This document shows, in pieces, positions 17,005-24,659 of a stretch of DNA of 64,000 nucleotides. The stretch comes from Nisaea sp. GTDB taxonomy: Bacteria > Pseudomonadota > Alphaproteobacteria > Thalassobaculales > Thalassobaculaceae. The DNA lies in contig NZ_JAXMNY010000004.1 in the NCBI RefSeq assembly GCF_034670185.1, positions 1 through 64,000 of the forward strand, given 5' to 3'. Both the position numbers and the translations under genes were made by a program. The notes beneath the pieces are model-generated. The model searched no databases, had not been told where the DNA came from, and saw only the letters and a program-made list of their open reading frames with translations. Position 1 is the first letter of the stretch. Each line of letters opens with the position of its first letter.

Positions 17005-17993
17005 AAATCACCATCACCGGGGCCACAGGCTTCATCGGTCAGAAACTGGCCCGGCGCCTGCTCGACTCCAACGCACTGGTCTCCGCCGACGGCAGTCGGC
17101 AGAGCGTCACCGAGCTGACCCTTCTCGACACCGTACCTGCGCCTGCCGCGCTGACGGACGATAGCCGGGTGCGCAGCCTCTCCGGCGACATCACCGACAG
17201 CGCCCTCTTGGCCGAGGCCATTCCGGGCGACACGGACAGCGTCTTCCATCTTGCCGCCATTGTAAGCGCCGGGGCGGAGGAAGATTTCGAACTCGGCATG
17301 GCCGTCAATCTGGATGCCACGCGCAACATTCTGGAAATCCTCCGGCAGGCCGAAGGCACGCCGAAGATGGTCTTCGCCAGTTCCTGCGCCGCTTTTGGCG
17401 GAGACCTGCCCAATATCGTCGAGGACATGACGGCGACCACACCGCAAACCTCCTACGGCACCCAGAAAGCCATCGGAGAGCTGCTGGTTTCGGACTACAG
17501 CCGGCGCGGTTTCGTGGATGGCCGTTCCCTGCGCTTCCCGACCGTCGTGGTACGCCCAGGAAAACCGAACAAGGCCGCCTCCACCTTCGCCAGCTCGATC
17601 TTTCGCGAGCCGCTGCAGGGCCAGCGCGCCGTCTGTCCGGTCGCCGGAGACGCCAAGATGTGGCTCGCCTCCCCGCGCAGCATCGTCGAGAATACGGTCC
17701 ATGCCCACAACCTGACGGGCGAAGCCTGGGGCGCATCGCGCACCGTGTCGCTCCCGGGTTTCTCGCTCACCGTTGCGGAAATGGCGAAGGCACTGGAACA
17801 TGTCGCCGGCCCGGTCGTCGCCTCCCGCATCGACTGGGAGCCCGATCCCTTCATCGAGAAGATCGTGCGTGGCTGGCCGCCCGCTTTCAACACCAAGAAA
17901 GCAGCCGCACTCGGCTTTACGCAGGATGAGGGCATGGAAGCCGTGATCCGGGCCTTCATCGAGGATGAGCTGAACGGAAAGATCGCCGCTTAA
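17001..17993 (+). CDS. denD: D-erythronate dehydrogenase (NAD-dependent epimerase/dehydratase family)
   Basis: 330-residue extended SDR protein. It has the GATGFIG nucleotide loop at residues 7-13, the SYGTQKAIGELL active site (Tyr and Lys of YxxxK), and RSLRFPTVVVRPGKPNKAAS, a stretch typical of DenD. DenD oxidises D-erythronate to 2-oxo-tetronate; OtnI then isomerises and OtnK phosphorylates the product. It overlaps otnI by four bases (ATGA). The final enzyme of the pathway, the OtnC decarboxylase that would release dihydroxyacetone phosphate, is not next to it. Confidence 0.88.
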   Translation: MKITITGATGFIGQKLARRLLDSNALVSADGSRQSVTELTLLDTVPAPAALTDDSRVRSLSGDITDSALLAEAIPGDTDSVFHLAAIVSAGAEEDFELGMAVNLDATRNILEILRQAEGTPKMVFASSCAAFGGDLPNIVEDMTATTPQTSYGTQKAIGELLVSDYSRRGFVDGRSLRFPTVVVRPGKPNKAASTFASSIFREPLQGQRAVCPVAGDAKMWLASPRSIVENTVHAHNLTGEAWGASRTVSLPGFSLTVAEMAKALEHVAGPVVASRIDWEPDPFIEKIVRGWPPAFNTKKAAALGFTQDEGMEAVIRAFIEDELNGKIAA

Positions 17994-17998
17994 CCGGA

Positions 17999-18691
17999 TT
18001 ACTCCCGGCGCAGCACCTTGTCGACGATCAGGGAAAAGAACCACTGATCGGGGAAGGAAGCCTGCAATGCATCGGGATCATATTCCGTCTCGACCCAGTC
18101 ACGGAATGTGATCCCGGTTTCGTCGTGTCGGTCGGCAAAGGTTTCGAAGACGAAATCGACAACACCGGTCCTGCCCTGCCGCAGGTGACCAAAGCGAAGC
18201 GACAGCTGGTCCATCGCCTCACGCATCGGCACGTCATGCTTCAGATGCAGATAAAGCGTGCTCATCAGCCCGGTACGGTCCGCACCGGACTTGCAGTGCA
18301 TCAATGTCGGACCCTCAAGCTGGTCCCAGACATTGATCGCGTCGATCATGGTCTCCCGCTTCAGCGGATTGCGGGAACGGATCGGCAGGCTGATCAGCTT
18401 CAGTCCGAGCCGCTCGCAGGCTTCCCGTTCCAACCGATAACGATAATTGTCCTGCTCCGAGCCGCGCAGATTAAGGATGGTTTTGAACCCGGCCGCGGCG
18501 AAGCGCTCCAGATGCCACGGAGAAGGCTGGGCCGAGCGCCACAGGTCATCCCGCACCCGATGCTTGTTCAGATAGATCGAGCGGACGATTCCATGATCCT
18601 GCGCCATCAGGTGCCACCAGGCGCGCAGACGCTCAAAGCCTTCAAGGCGCGGAAGAGAGGGGCTCTCGGGCACGGAAGCGTCGGTCATCAA
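17999..18691 (-). CDS. tyrosine/dual-specificity protein phosphatase-like protein
   Basis: 230 residues with the Cys-based phosphatase loop HCKSGADRTG: nucleophile Cys133 and Arg139 fit CX5R, with TG following as in DSP enzymes. Upstream LWRSAQPSPWHLERFAAAGFKTILNLRG is the conserved N-terminal element of bacterial DSP/Siw14-like phosphatases, some of which act on inositol phosphates rather than protein. The possible general acid lies in the region before the loop and was not pinned down. It converges with denD with only five bases between stops and is cytosolic by sequence. Confidence 0.85.
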   Translation of the reverse strand: MMTDASVPESPSLPRLEGFERLRAWWHLMAQDHGIVRSIYLNKHRVRDDLWRSAQPSPWHLERFAAAGFKTILNLRGSEQDNYRYRLEREACERLGLKLISLPIRSRNPLKRETMIDAINVWDQLEGPTLMHCKSGADRTGLMSTLYLHLKHDVPMREAMDQLSLRFGHLRQGRTGVVDFVFETFADRHDETGITFRDWVETEYDPDALQASFPDQWFFSLIVDKVLRRE

Positions 18692-18726
18692 ATCTCACTC
18701 ACGGCTGTCGCGGTCGGGATCATGGA

Positions 18727-19020
18727 TTAGTCCCGCGCCCCGCGCTCACCGATCATCAGGGTAAAGGGAATCCGGCCACGCTCGAACACCATCTGCCCCA
18801 TTGCGGTTACGCATTTATGCTCTTCGTTCTTGAAGGAGGCGTTAATTTCGAAATCCACCATTTCGTCGGGGAACACCTTCTCATCCACATATTCCGCGAA
18901 AGCCTGGATGATCTTGATCGGTGTCTTCGACCAGATCGCGTCGTCATCAACGGTGAATGTATAGTCTTCCTGCGTGTGACGCGTCGCGCTCATCATTGTC
19001 GCGACCAAAGTTTTAGACAT
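18727..19020 (-). CDS. small conserved-looking protein of unknown function
   Basis: 97 residues, not recognised. GGGGAG precedes the ATG at good spacing and codon use matches the neighbours, so it is probably real. It has a mixed alpha/beta look: an acidic first half (TVDDDAIWSKTP), a helix IIQAFAEYVDEKVFPDEMVDF, then strands MGQMVFERGRIPFTLMIGERG. There is no signal peptide, membrane segment or metal motif. It lies 35 bases upstream of the phosphatase gene in the same direction, so the two may form an operon. Confidence 0.65.
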   Translation of the reverse strand: MSKTLVATMMSATRHTQEDYTFTVDDDAIWSKTPIKIIQAFAEYVDEKVFPDEMVDFEINASFKNEEHKCVTAMGQMVFERGRIPFTLMIGERGARD

Positions 19021-19079
19021 GACCGAACTCCCCTAAACCTGAGGCTCTTCTACACGCATTTTCTGGCGATTTTATGATT

Positions 19080-20009
19080 CTATCCCTGTATCCAGGGTAA
19101 TTTCGCCTCATCCTCCGCAATAAACAGCGTACCGCCTATGGTCTCGGGCAGCGAGAGCCGGAGATAGCCACCCAGCGCCTCCGGCTCAAAACCTCGCTCG
19201 CGCAGAAATGCCTCCGTCTTGGCGAGATCTTTGGACAACAGCCCATACCCAACAATCAGAGGGCCGTCCCCCGGCAACTCGGCGTCCGGCACGAGCTCGT
19301 CAAGCCCGGCCTCATCCACAACCACCACACCACCGCGATCAAGCGGAATGCGCCAGACATGTTCGCTCATCGGCTTCGGGCCGCCACGGTTGAGGAACCA
19401 GCAATAGCGCGCGGCCACCTTGTCGAGAGTCTCGACGCCGACCACCACATCGCGCAGCGCGACGATGCCATTGCCGTGATGTAGCCAGCGGTCCTGCCAG
19501 ACGATCTCCTCGGTATGATGCGCTACATATTGCACCCGGCCTTCAGGCATATCCTGCGACCGTACCCGGCAAACGGTGAAGGAGGCTTCGTCCTCGCCTC
19601 CGCTGGCCAGGCTGACCGGGCGCCTCAGGTTTACCAGGGGCTCCGGGTGAAAGCCCGTCAGGGTCAACCGGCCTTGAACGCTTTCCGGATCGGCACAGGA
19701 AAAGGCAATCAGATGCAGGCCGACATAACGCTCCATCTGGGCTGCCGAGCGCTCACCAAGCGGTGTTGTGGCATCGGAGACCGTGATCACCTCAATATAG
19801 CCCTCCGGCAGCATGATGCACCGGTTGGCCGTTCCGGACGGCACCGGCTCCACCTCCTCGCCAACGATATGGCGGTGCTCGGTATAGGGCGTCTGCACGA
19901 AACCGAGCCGATTAAACTCGCGATGTGCCTCCGCCATGTCCGGCACGAAGTGCGCGATATGATCGAGGAAGATCTCCTCTCCGACTGGCAATTGCCGCGG
20001 CTGTTCCAT
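19080..20009 (-). CDS. glyoxalase-like (VOC superfamily) protein
   Basis: 309 residues. The N-terminal half begins with a VOC-type strand and helix (FLDHIAHFVPDMAEAHREFNRLGF), then GTANRCIMLPEGYIEVITV, the usual place for a metal or substrate Glu. A second VOC-like module occurs in the C-terminal half (GNGIVALRDVVVGVETLDKVAARYCWFL). This two-module layout matches the Glyoxalase_3-type group of uncharacterised dioxygenase/isomerase-like proteins. Substrate is unknown. It diverges from the glycosyltransferase at 20090 across about 80 bases. Confidence 0.75.
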   Translation of the reverse strand: MEQPRQLPVGEEIFLDHIAHFVPDMAEAHREFNRLGFVQTPYTEHRHIVGEEVEPVPSGTANRCIMLPEGYIEVITVSDATTPLGERSAAQMERYVGLHLIAFSCADPESVQGRLTLTGFHPEPLVNLRRPVSLASGGEDEASFTVCRVRSQDMPEGRVQYVAHHTEEIVWQDRWLHHGNGIVALRDVVVGVETLDKVAARYCWFLNRGGPKPMSEHVWRIPLDRGGVVVVDEAGLDELVPDAELPGDGPLIVGYGLLSKDLAKTEAFLRERGFEPEALGGYLRLSLPETIGGTLFIAEDEAKLPWIQG

Positions 20010-20089
20010 GTTCCGTTCTTTCCCGGCTTGCTTTCCGAATCTGCGGCGTCACTATGCGGAGAAATCAAAGCACTGAAAAGTAACGGTTG

Positions 20090-21322
20090 ATGCGTATTTT
20101 ATTCGGATGGGAATTCGGGGCCGGACTAGGCCACATCAACAGGATCAAGCCGATCGCCCGTGCGCTCCGGGAACGGGGCGCGGAGATCTTCCTCGCCCTG
20201 CAGGAAACGGAACGCGCGGACGCCTTCTGGGACCCGGGGACGGGAAAACTCCCGGACGGCTATCACCTGCTGCCGATCCCGCGCTGGAACATGCCGTCCG
20301 ATCCAAAAGCACGGACTGTGCCGACCCATTCCTTCGCCGATGTGCTGAACCTTATCGGCTACGGCAACGAAGGAGGCTTCGCAGCCCGGCTCGAAGCCTG
20401 GAGCGGGCTATTCGACGCTGTGCGCCCGGATCTGGTGATCGGCGATTTCAGTCCGACCATGAACATCGCGGCGCGCGGCCGGATCCCGTCCCTGACCATC
20501 GGGAACGGCTACACCATGCCGCCCGGCGGCCGACCAATGCCGCCGATCCGGCCGTGGCAGGACGCGCTGGAAGATTTCTCAAAAAAGCATGAGGCGAAAC
20601 TGCTCGCCATCATCAACAAGGTTCTCCGGTTGCGCGGCGAAGGACAGCTCCCCTATCTGAGCGATGCCTTTCACGGTGATCGGTCCTTTCCGCTCACCCT
20701 TTCCATCGTCGACCCCTACGCAGCCCACCGCGAGGAAAAGACCGTACCGCCCTTCAACATGCCGACGGATATCACGCCGCTGCCGAAAGAACAGCGACCG
20801 GCCGACGGCGTGTTTTTCTACATGCCGCATTCCCATCCGCAGCTGAAACTGGCGATCGATTCCCTGAAACAAAGCGGCCTCCAGGTTCTGGCCTATATCA
20901 GCGGCATCAACGCCGAGGCAGCACGCTCGAACTCCACGGCCCGGTTCCGGATCAGCCCGACGCCCCTGCCCTTCAACGAGGTCATGCCTAAGGCGCGGCT
21001 TCTGGTGCACCATGGCGGCCTCTCGACAGCGGTTGCCGGCACCATGGCCGGGACCCCGCAAGCGATCATGCCCTGGAACCTGGAACACCTCGTGACCGCC
21101 AAGCGGATTGAAACGCTCGGTGCGACACGTGTGCTGAACAATCCGGCAAAAGAACTTCCTGGCAAGGCGCTGACACAATTTTTTGTCCAAGCGGCCCGCG
21201 ACGATGCCCTTCTCGAAAAAGCTATCGGTGCAGCCAGATCGGTCGAACTGGGGAGCCCGGATGCCGGGCTCCAGACCATCGTCTCCGCCTGTTTCGAACT
21301 GGCGGGGAAAAACGGTAAATAA
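20090..21322 (+). CDS. GT1-type glycosyltransferase (UGT/MurG-like fold)
   Basis: 410 residues. The N-terminal Rossmann half opens with ILFGWEFGAGLGHINRIKPIARALRERG, the acceptor-side loop of GT-B enzymes. The C-terminal half holds the nucleotide-sugar signature PKARLLVHHGGLSTAVAGTMAGTPQAIMPWNLEHLVTAKRI, as in macrolide/flavonoid UGT-like bacterial enzymes. No signal peptide or membrane segment. The ATG at 20090 is preferred over an upstream TTG. A role in glycolipid or secondary-metabolite glycosylation is possible; no linked biosynthetic genes help to decide. Confidence 0.8.
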   Translation: MRILFGWEFGAGLGHINRIKPIARALRERGAEIFLALQETERADAFWDPGTGKLPDGYHLLPIPRWNMPSDPKARTVPTHSFADVLNLIGYGNEGGFAARLEAWSGLFDAVRPDLVIGDFSPTMNIAARGRIPSLTIGNGYTMPPGGRPMPPIRPWQDALEDFSKKHEAKLLAIINKVLRLRGEGQLPYLSDAFHGDRSFPLTLSIVDPYAAHREEKTVPPFNMPTDITPLPKEQRPADGVFFYMPHSHPQLKLAIDSLKQSGLQVLAYISGINAEAARSNSTARFRISPTPLPFNEVMPKARLLVHHGGLSTAVAGTMAGTPQAIMPWNLEHLVTAKRIETLGATRVLNNPAKELPGKALTQFFVQAARDDALLEKAIGAARSVELGSPDAGLQTIVSACFELAGKNGK

Positions 21323-21347
21323 TCACTCTTGAGGTGAGTTGTTTTAA

Positions 21348-21369
21348 TTGCAACTCATTCTCATAATCA
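21348..21369. promoter_or_regulatory. Fur-box-like site upstream of the unknown gene at 21407
   Basis: On the minus strand GATTATGAGAATGAGTTGC matches the 19-base Fur consensus GATAATGATAATCATTATC at 13 positions (counted by hand). It lies about 40-60 bases before the start of a gene next to bfr and bfd. Confidence 0.5.
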
Positions 21370-21406
21370 CTACCCTGTCCTGACCATGCGATGGGAGGGA
21401 TAAATC

Positions 21407-21883
21407 GTGCAGCATTTGCTCACAGCACAAACAGGTATTCAGGCGCGAACCGGAAGCGGGCCACTCCCTTCGCCATTGACCACTCCGGCATTGGACGAGT
21501 TCGAAACCCTGATCCTCTGGGGCATGCGGCAATGGATGCGCGCCCATGAGGAGCGTCGCTGCGCAACAGGCTCGGTTCTCGACGCGTTTGAGTTCTCGGG
21601 GCTTGTTCCGGCTCTCGCGCCGCTTAACCGGATGATGACACTCCTGGTTCTCGGCAGCCGCCGGCGCCTCGCCATTGCGACAATAGAGACCGCACCGCTG
21701 AGCATCGATGAGCAGCTGCTCCTGCGTATCCTGAACGCAGCCCGGCAGCGCCAGGCCGATCTGGTGGAATCCCGCCTCGGAATGTGGATGGAGCAGATCA
21801 GCATCCAGGCAACGGCGCTGGCAGCGATGCGCCTGGCGAAGGCCGCATTCTCATCCCGCAAAGCAGTTGCTGCGGCGGTTTAG
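21407..21883 (+). CDS. unknown protein in the iron-storage cluster, probably Fur-regulated
   Basis: 158 residues, not recognised. GTG start with GGGAGGG seven bases upstream. The sequence is helical: an N-terminal Ala/Pro/Thr-rich tail of about 25 residues, then LDEFETLILWGMRQWMRAHEERRC, LVPALAPLNRMMTLLVLGSRRRL, SIDEQLLLRILNAARQRQADLVESRL and a basic Ala-rich end. No signal peptide or clear membrane helix. A Fur-box-like sequence precedes it, and it converges with bacterioferritin. A role in iron or haem homeostasis is inferred from position and the site only. Confidence 0.7.
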   Translation: MQHLLTAQTGIQARTGSGPLPSPLTTPALDEFETLILWGMRQWMRAHEERRCATGSVLDAFEFSGLVPALAPLNRMMTLLVLGSRRRLAIATIETAPLSIDEQLLLRILNAARQRQADLVESRLGMWMEQISIQATALAAMRLAKAAFSSRKAVAAAV

Positions 21884-21905
21884 GGAAAGTCGGCACGCTT
21901 GCCTT

Positions 21906-21945
21906 AAAAAGAAAAAGGACACCCCGCCCGCGCAGCAGGGTGTCC
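21906..21945 (-). terminator. Rho-independent terminator of bfr
   Basis: Stem GGACACCC / GGGTGTCC (21917-21924 and 21938-21945) with a 13-base loop. On the minus strand it is followed by TTTTTCTTTTT. It lies 35 bases beyond the bfr stop and may also slow the convergent transcript. Confidence 0.85.
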
Positions 21946-21979
21946 TAACACTCAATGCAAATCCGTAGATGGATCTACG

Positions 21980-22462
21980 TCAGTCCATCTCGTTCGCTTC
22001 GGACTGCAGCAGCAGATAGTTGGGCATGCCCAACTTCTCGATCATGCCGAGCTGCGTCTCGATGTAATCGACGTGACCTTCTTCGTCCTCGAGGATCTCG
22101 GCAAAGAGATCGCGGGTCACATAATCACCGACCGACTCGCAATGCTTGATGCCCGCCTTGTAATTGGCAATGCCGTCCAGCTCGAGCTTCATGTCGCCTT
22201 CGAAGATCTCCTTGACGTCCTCGCCGATCAGCAGCTTGTCGAGATACTGCAGGTTCGGAACACCTTCGAGGAAAAGGATGCGGGCCATCAGCTTTTCTGC
22301 ATGCTTCATCTCGTCGATGGACTCGTCGTACTCGTGCTTACCGAGCTTCGAAAAACCCCAGTCCTGCAACATCTTGGCGTGTAGAAAATACTGGCTGATG
22401 GCGGTCAATTCGCCCTTCAGTCCATTGTTCAAAAACTCGAGAACCTTGCTATCGCCCTTCAT
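21980..22462 (-). CDS. bfr: bacterioferritin
   Basis: 160-residue ferritin-like haem protein that oxidises and stores iron as a 24-mer in the cytosol. All key residues are visible in the expected numbering: ferroxidase Glu18, Glu51 and His54 (in ESIDEMKHAEKL), Glu94, Glu127 and His130 (ILEDEEGHVDY), and the haem ligand Met52. The ATG at 22462 (MKGDSKV) gives the normal family length; an upstream in-frame Met would add a non-homologous extension. An Irr-type iron control element lies 45 bases upstream, and bfd, which mobilises the iron, is next in the same direction. Confidence 0.97.
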   Translation of the reverse strand: MKGDSKVLEFLNNGLKGELTAISQYFLHAKMLQDWGFSKLGKHEYDESIDEMKHAEKLMARILFLEGVPNLQYLDKLLIGEDVKEIFEGDMKLELDGIANYKAGIKHCESVGDYVTRDLFAEILEDEEGHVDYIETQLGMIEKLGMPNYLLLQSEANEMD

Positions 22463-22506
22463 AGGCCTTGCTCCAGTATGAATGTCCGGAACCGAAGATA
22501 GCACTG

Positions 22507-22523
22507 ATTAGAATAATTCCAAG
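22507..22523. promoter_or_regulatory. iron control element (ICE/Irr-type) upstream of bfr
   Basis: ATTAGAA-TAA-TTCCAAG matches the alphaproteobacterial ICE motif TTTAGAA-N3-TTCTAAA at 11 of 14 fixed positions. It sits in the AT-rich stretch just before bfr, where Irr is known to repress bfr in rhizobia under low iron. Confidence 0.55.
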
Positions 22524-22590
22524 TATGTTCGCAAAATCAATACTGCGAATTATATTCAATATAACAAAGACTTAGGGTTTGCCTCAAAAC

Positions 22591-22785
22591 CTACGCGACG
22601 TCTGTGGAAGACATTTCAATCTCACTGGTCCGCGCCGCGAGCTGCTCGCGAATGGTGTTCATGCAAGTGCCGCACTGCGGACGGCAGCCGACATTCTGGT
22701 ACACCTGACCAACCGTTCTCGCACCAGCCTCGATAGCCTTGTCGACGCAGCGATTGGTAAATCCATTGCACAGACACACATACAT
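22591..22785 (-). CDS. bfd: bacterioferritin-associated [2Fe-2S] ferredoxin
   Basis: 64 residues. Carries the characteristic Bfd cluster cysteines at 4, 6, 38 and 41 (YVCLCNG and CRPQCGTC). Bfd binds bacterioferritin and passes electrons through its haem to release stored iron. The ATG at 22785 gives the canonical MYVCLCNG start; an in-frame extension upstream is not conserved. It is transcribed leftward toward bfr, about 130 bases away, with an Irr-type element between them. A Fur-like site lies directly upstream, which would fit induction of iron release during starvation. Confidence 0.95.
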   Translation of the reverse strand: MYVCLCNGFTNRCVDKAIEAGARTVGQVYQNVGCRPQCGTCMNTIREQLAARTSEIEMSSTDVA

Positions 22786-22797
22786 CGCGCGATACCC

Positions 22798-22818
22798 GCA
22801 ATTGAGAGTCATTCGCAT
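22798..22818. promoter_or_regulatory. Fur-box-like site upstream of bfd
   Basis: GCAATTGAGAGTCATTCGC matches the 19-base Fur consensus at 12 positions (counted by hand). It lies 13-33 bases before the bfd ATG. On the minus strand a TTGACA hexamer occurs about 50 bases upstream of the start. Confidence 0.45.
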
Positions 22819-22929
22819 ATGATCGTTCTTGCGACTGATTGTCAATACGAAATAAGGCACCAAAATTGGTCTGTATTAGTTTTTCCCGGAAACACCAGGA
22901 AACCGGCCGTTTTTTTCTGGGGTAAAATG

Positions 22930-23050
22930 AGTCGGGCGGCCCCGAAGGACCGCCCTAGCTCGAGCCGAGAGGGAGGGAGCGAAGTCGAAAGGCTCGAGTG
23001 TTCCGTTGCTGGCGTCCTTCCGAAGAACAACGCTGGCTTGGTACTTTTTT
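22930..23050. other. structured non-coding region between bfd and cobQ
   Basis: Three successive inverted repeats lie in this gene-free stretch: GGGCGG/CCGCCC (22934-22939, 22950-22955), CTCGAGCC/GGCTCGAG (22959-22966, 22991-22998) and CGTTG/CAACG (23004-23008, 23028-23032). A run of six T residues (23045-23050) follows on the plus strand. It could be a small RNA with a terminator, or a leader for cobQ. No B12-box was found, so it is not an obvious cobalamin riboswitch. Confidence 0.4.
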
Positions 23051-23116
23051 ACCCGTTAAACCTGAACATTTCGTAAACAGGACAAATAAATCCACCTGCG
23101 GTATTAGCCTGTACCG

Positions 23117-24610
23117 GTGAGCATGGGACGCGTGGCGAAAATGACGGCAAAAGCGCTGATGTTTCAGGGAACTGGCTCGGATGTCGGGAAATCCGTTCTG
23201 GTTGCCGGCCTGTGCCGTCTGGCAGCCCGGAACGGCCTCAGGGTCCGTCCGTTCAAACCCCAGAACATGTCCAACAATGCCGCCGTCACCGTCGATGGCG
23301 GCGAGATCGGCCGGGCGCAGGCATTGCAGGCCCGCGCCTGCGGTCTTGAGCCACACACGGACATGAACCCGGTGCTGCTGAAACCCGAAACCGACCTCGG
23401 ATCCCAGGTGGTCGTGCAGGGCAAGGCGCGCGGCCATGCTAAAGCCCGCGCCTATCAAGCCATGAAACCGGATCTTCTGGGAGCGGTCTGCGAAAGCTTC
23501 GCGCGCCTGAAGGAAGAGGCTGACCTCATCCTCGTCGAAGGCGCCGGCAGTCCGGCGGAAGTCAACCTGCGGGCCGGTGATATCGCCAATATGGGCTTTG
23601 CCGAAGTCGCGGGATGCCCCGTGGTTCTGATCGGCGATATCGACCGTGGCGGCGTCATCGCCTCCCTCGTCGGAACCCACGCCGTAATCCCCGAGGCAGA
23701 CCGCCGGCGTATCGCCGCCTACCTGATCAACAAGTTTCGCGGCGACGCCTCGCTGTTCGACGAAGGGTTGCGCATCGTCACGGAGCGAACCGGCTGGTCG
23801 TCGCTCGGCGTGGTGCCGTATTTTCCCGAGGCCCGGAAACTCCCTGCGGAAGACGCCGTCGCCCTTGAAACCGCGATCAGGGAGACTGCGGGGCCAGTCA
23901 AGATCGCCGTTCCCCGGCTTTCCCGCATCGCCAATTTCGACGATCTGGACCCGCTGCGGCTGGAGCCGGACATCACGGTTGATATCGTGGAGCCCGGACG
24001 CGCTTTGCCTGGCGATGCCGCGCTGATCCTGATCCCCGGCTCGAAATCGACCATCGGCGACCTTGCCGACCTGCGCGCCCAAGGTTGGGACGTGGATATC
24101 GCCGCCCATGTCCGGCGCGGCGGCCGGGTGCTCGGGATCTGCGGCGGATATCAGATGCTCGGCCACAAGGTGCATGACCCGGACGGACTGGAAGGCCCTG
24201 CCGGATCGGCTGACGGCCTCGGACTGCTGGACGTGGAGACCGTGCTCTCCCCTGAAAAAGCCCTGAAACGCGTCACCGGCACCTCCGCCACGGGCGAGCC
24301 AATTTCCGGATACGAGATCCATATCGGCCGGACTGACGGCCCAGACAGATCCCGGCCCTTCGCCACCATCGACGATGGAGATGGCGCGCATCAGGACGGT
24401 GCCGTCTCCGCGTCGGGACAAATCGCCGGCAGCTATCTGCATGGCATGTTCTCGGACGACGGCTTCCGCCGAAGCTTTCTTGCCAATCTCGGCGCCACCC
24501 GCTTTTCAGACATGAGTTTCACCGCCGAGATCGACGGCGTTCTGGACCGGCTGGCCGATCATCTGGAAACCTATCTGGACACTGAAACTCTGTTCGGTCT
24601 TGCCCGCTGA
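23117..24610 (+). CDS. cobQ: cobyric acid synthase (glutamine-hydrolysing)
   Basis: Amidates four side chains of adenosylcobyrinic acid a,c-diamide to adenosylcobyric acid in B12 synthesis. The N-terminal domain has ALMFQGTGSDVGKSVL (ATP loop) and PFKPQNMSNNA. The C-terminal type 1 glutamine amidotransferase-like domain has the nucleophile Cys in LGICGGYQMLG and the catalytic His in GSYLHGMF. Length (up to 497) is normal. The start is uncertain: GTG 23117, or ATG 23141 (MTAKALMFQGT), which matches homologues better but also lacks a strong ribosome site. No other cobalamin gene is in the window. Confidence 0.95.
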   Translation: MSMGRVAKMTAKALMFQGTGSDVGKSVLVAGLCRLAARNGLRVRPFKPQNMSNNAAVTVDGGEIGRAQALQARACGLEPHTDMNPVLLKPETDLGSQVVVQGKARGHAKARAYQAMKPDLLGAVCESFARLKEEADLILVEGAGSPAEVNLRAGDIANMGFAEVAGCPVVLIGDIDRGGVIASLVGTHAVIPEADRRRIAAYLINKFRGDASLFDEGLRIVTERTGWSSLGVVPYFPEARKLPAEDAVALETAIRETAGPVKIAVPRLSRIANFDDLDPLRLEPDITVDIVEPGRALPGDAALILIPGSKSTIGDLADLRAQGWDVDIAAHVRRGGRVLGICGGYQMLGHKVHDPDGLEGPAGSADGLGLLDVETVLSPEKALKRVTGTSATGEPISGYEIHIGRTDGPDRSRPFATIDDGDGAHQDGAVSASGQIAGSYLHGMFSDDGFRRSFLANLGATRFSDMSFTAEIDGVLDRLADHLETYLDTETLFGLAR

Positions 24611-24659
24611 GCGCGGTCGTTTATGGTGCCGCCGGAAACGCTCAATCTCGGAGGCATAC

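Noticed and set aside
22860..23140. Cobalamin riboswitch ahead of cobQ
   Set aside because: Looked for the B12 box and the GCCACTG-type core; neither was found, although the stretch is structured.
22955..24442. 495-codon leftward frame opposite cobQ
   Set aside because: Shadow of cobQ, which has all catalytic motifs.
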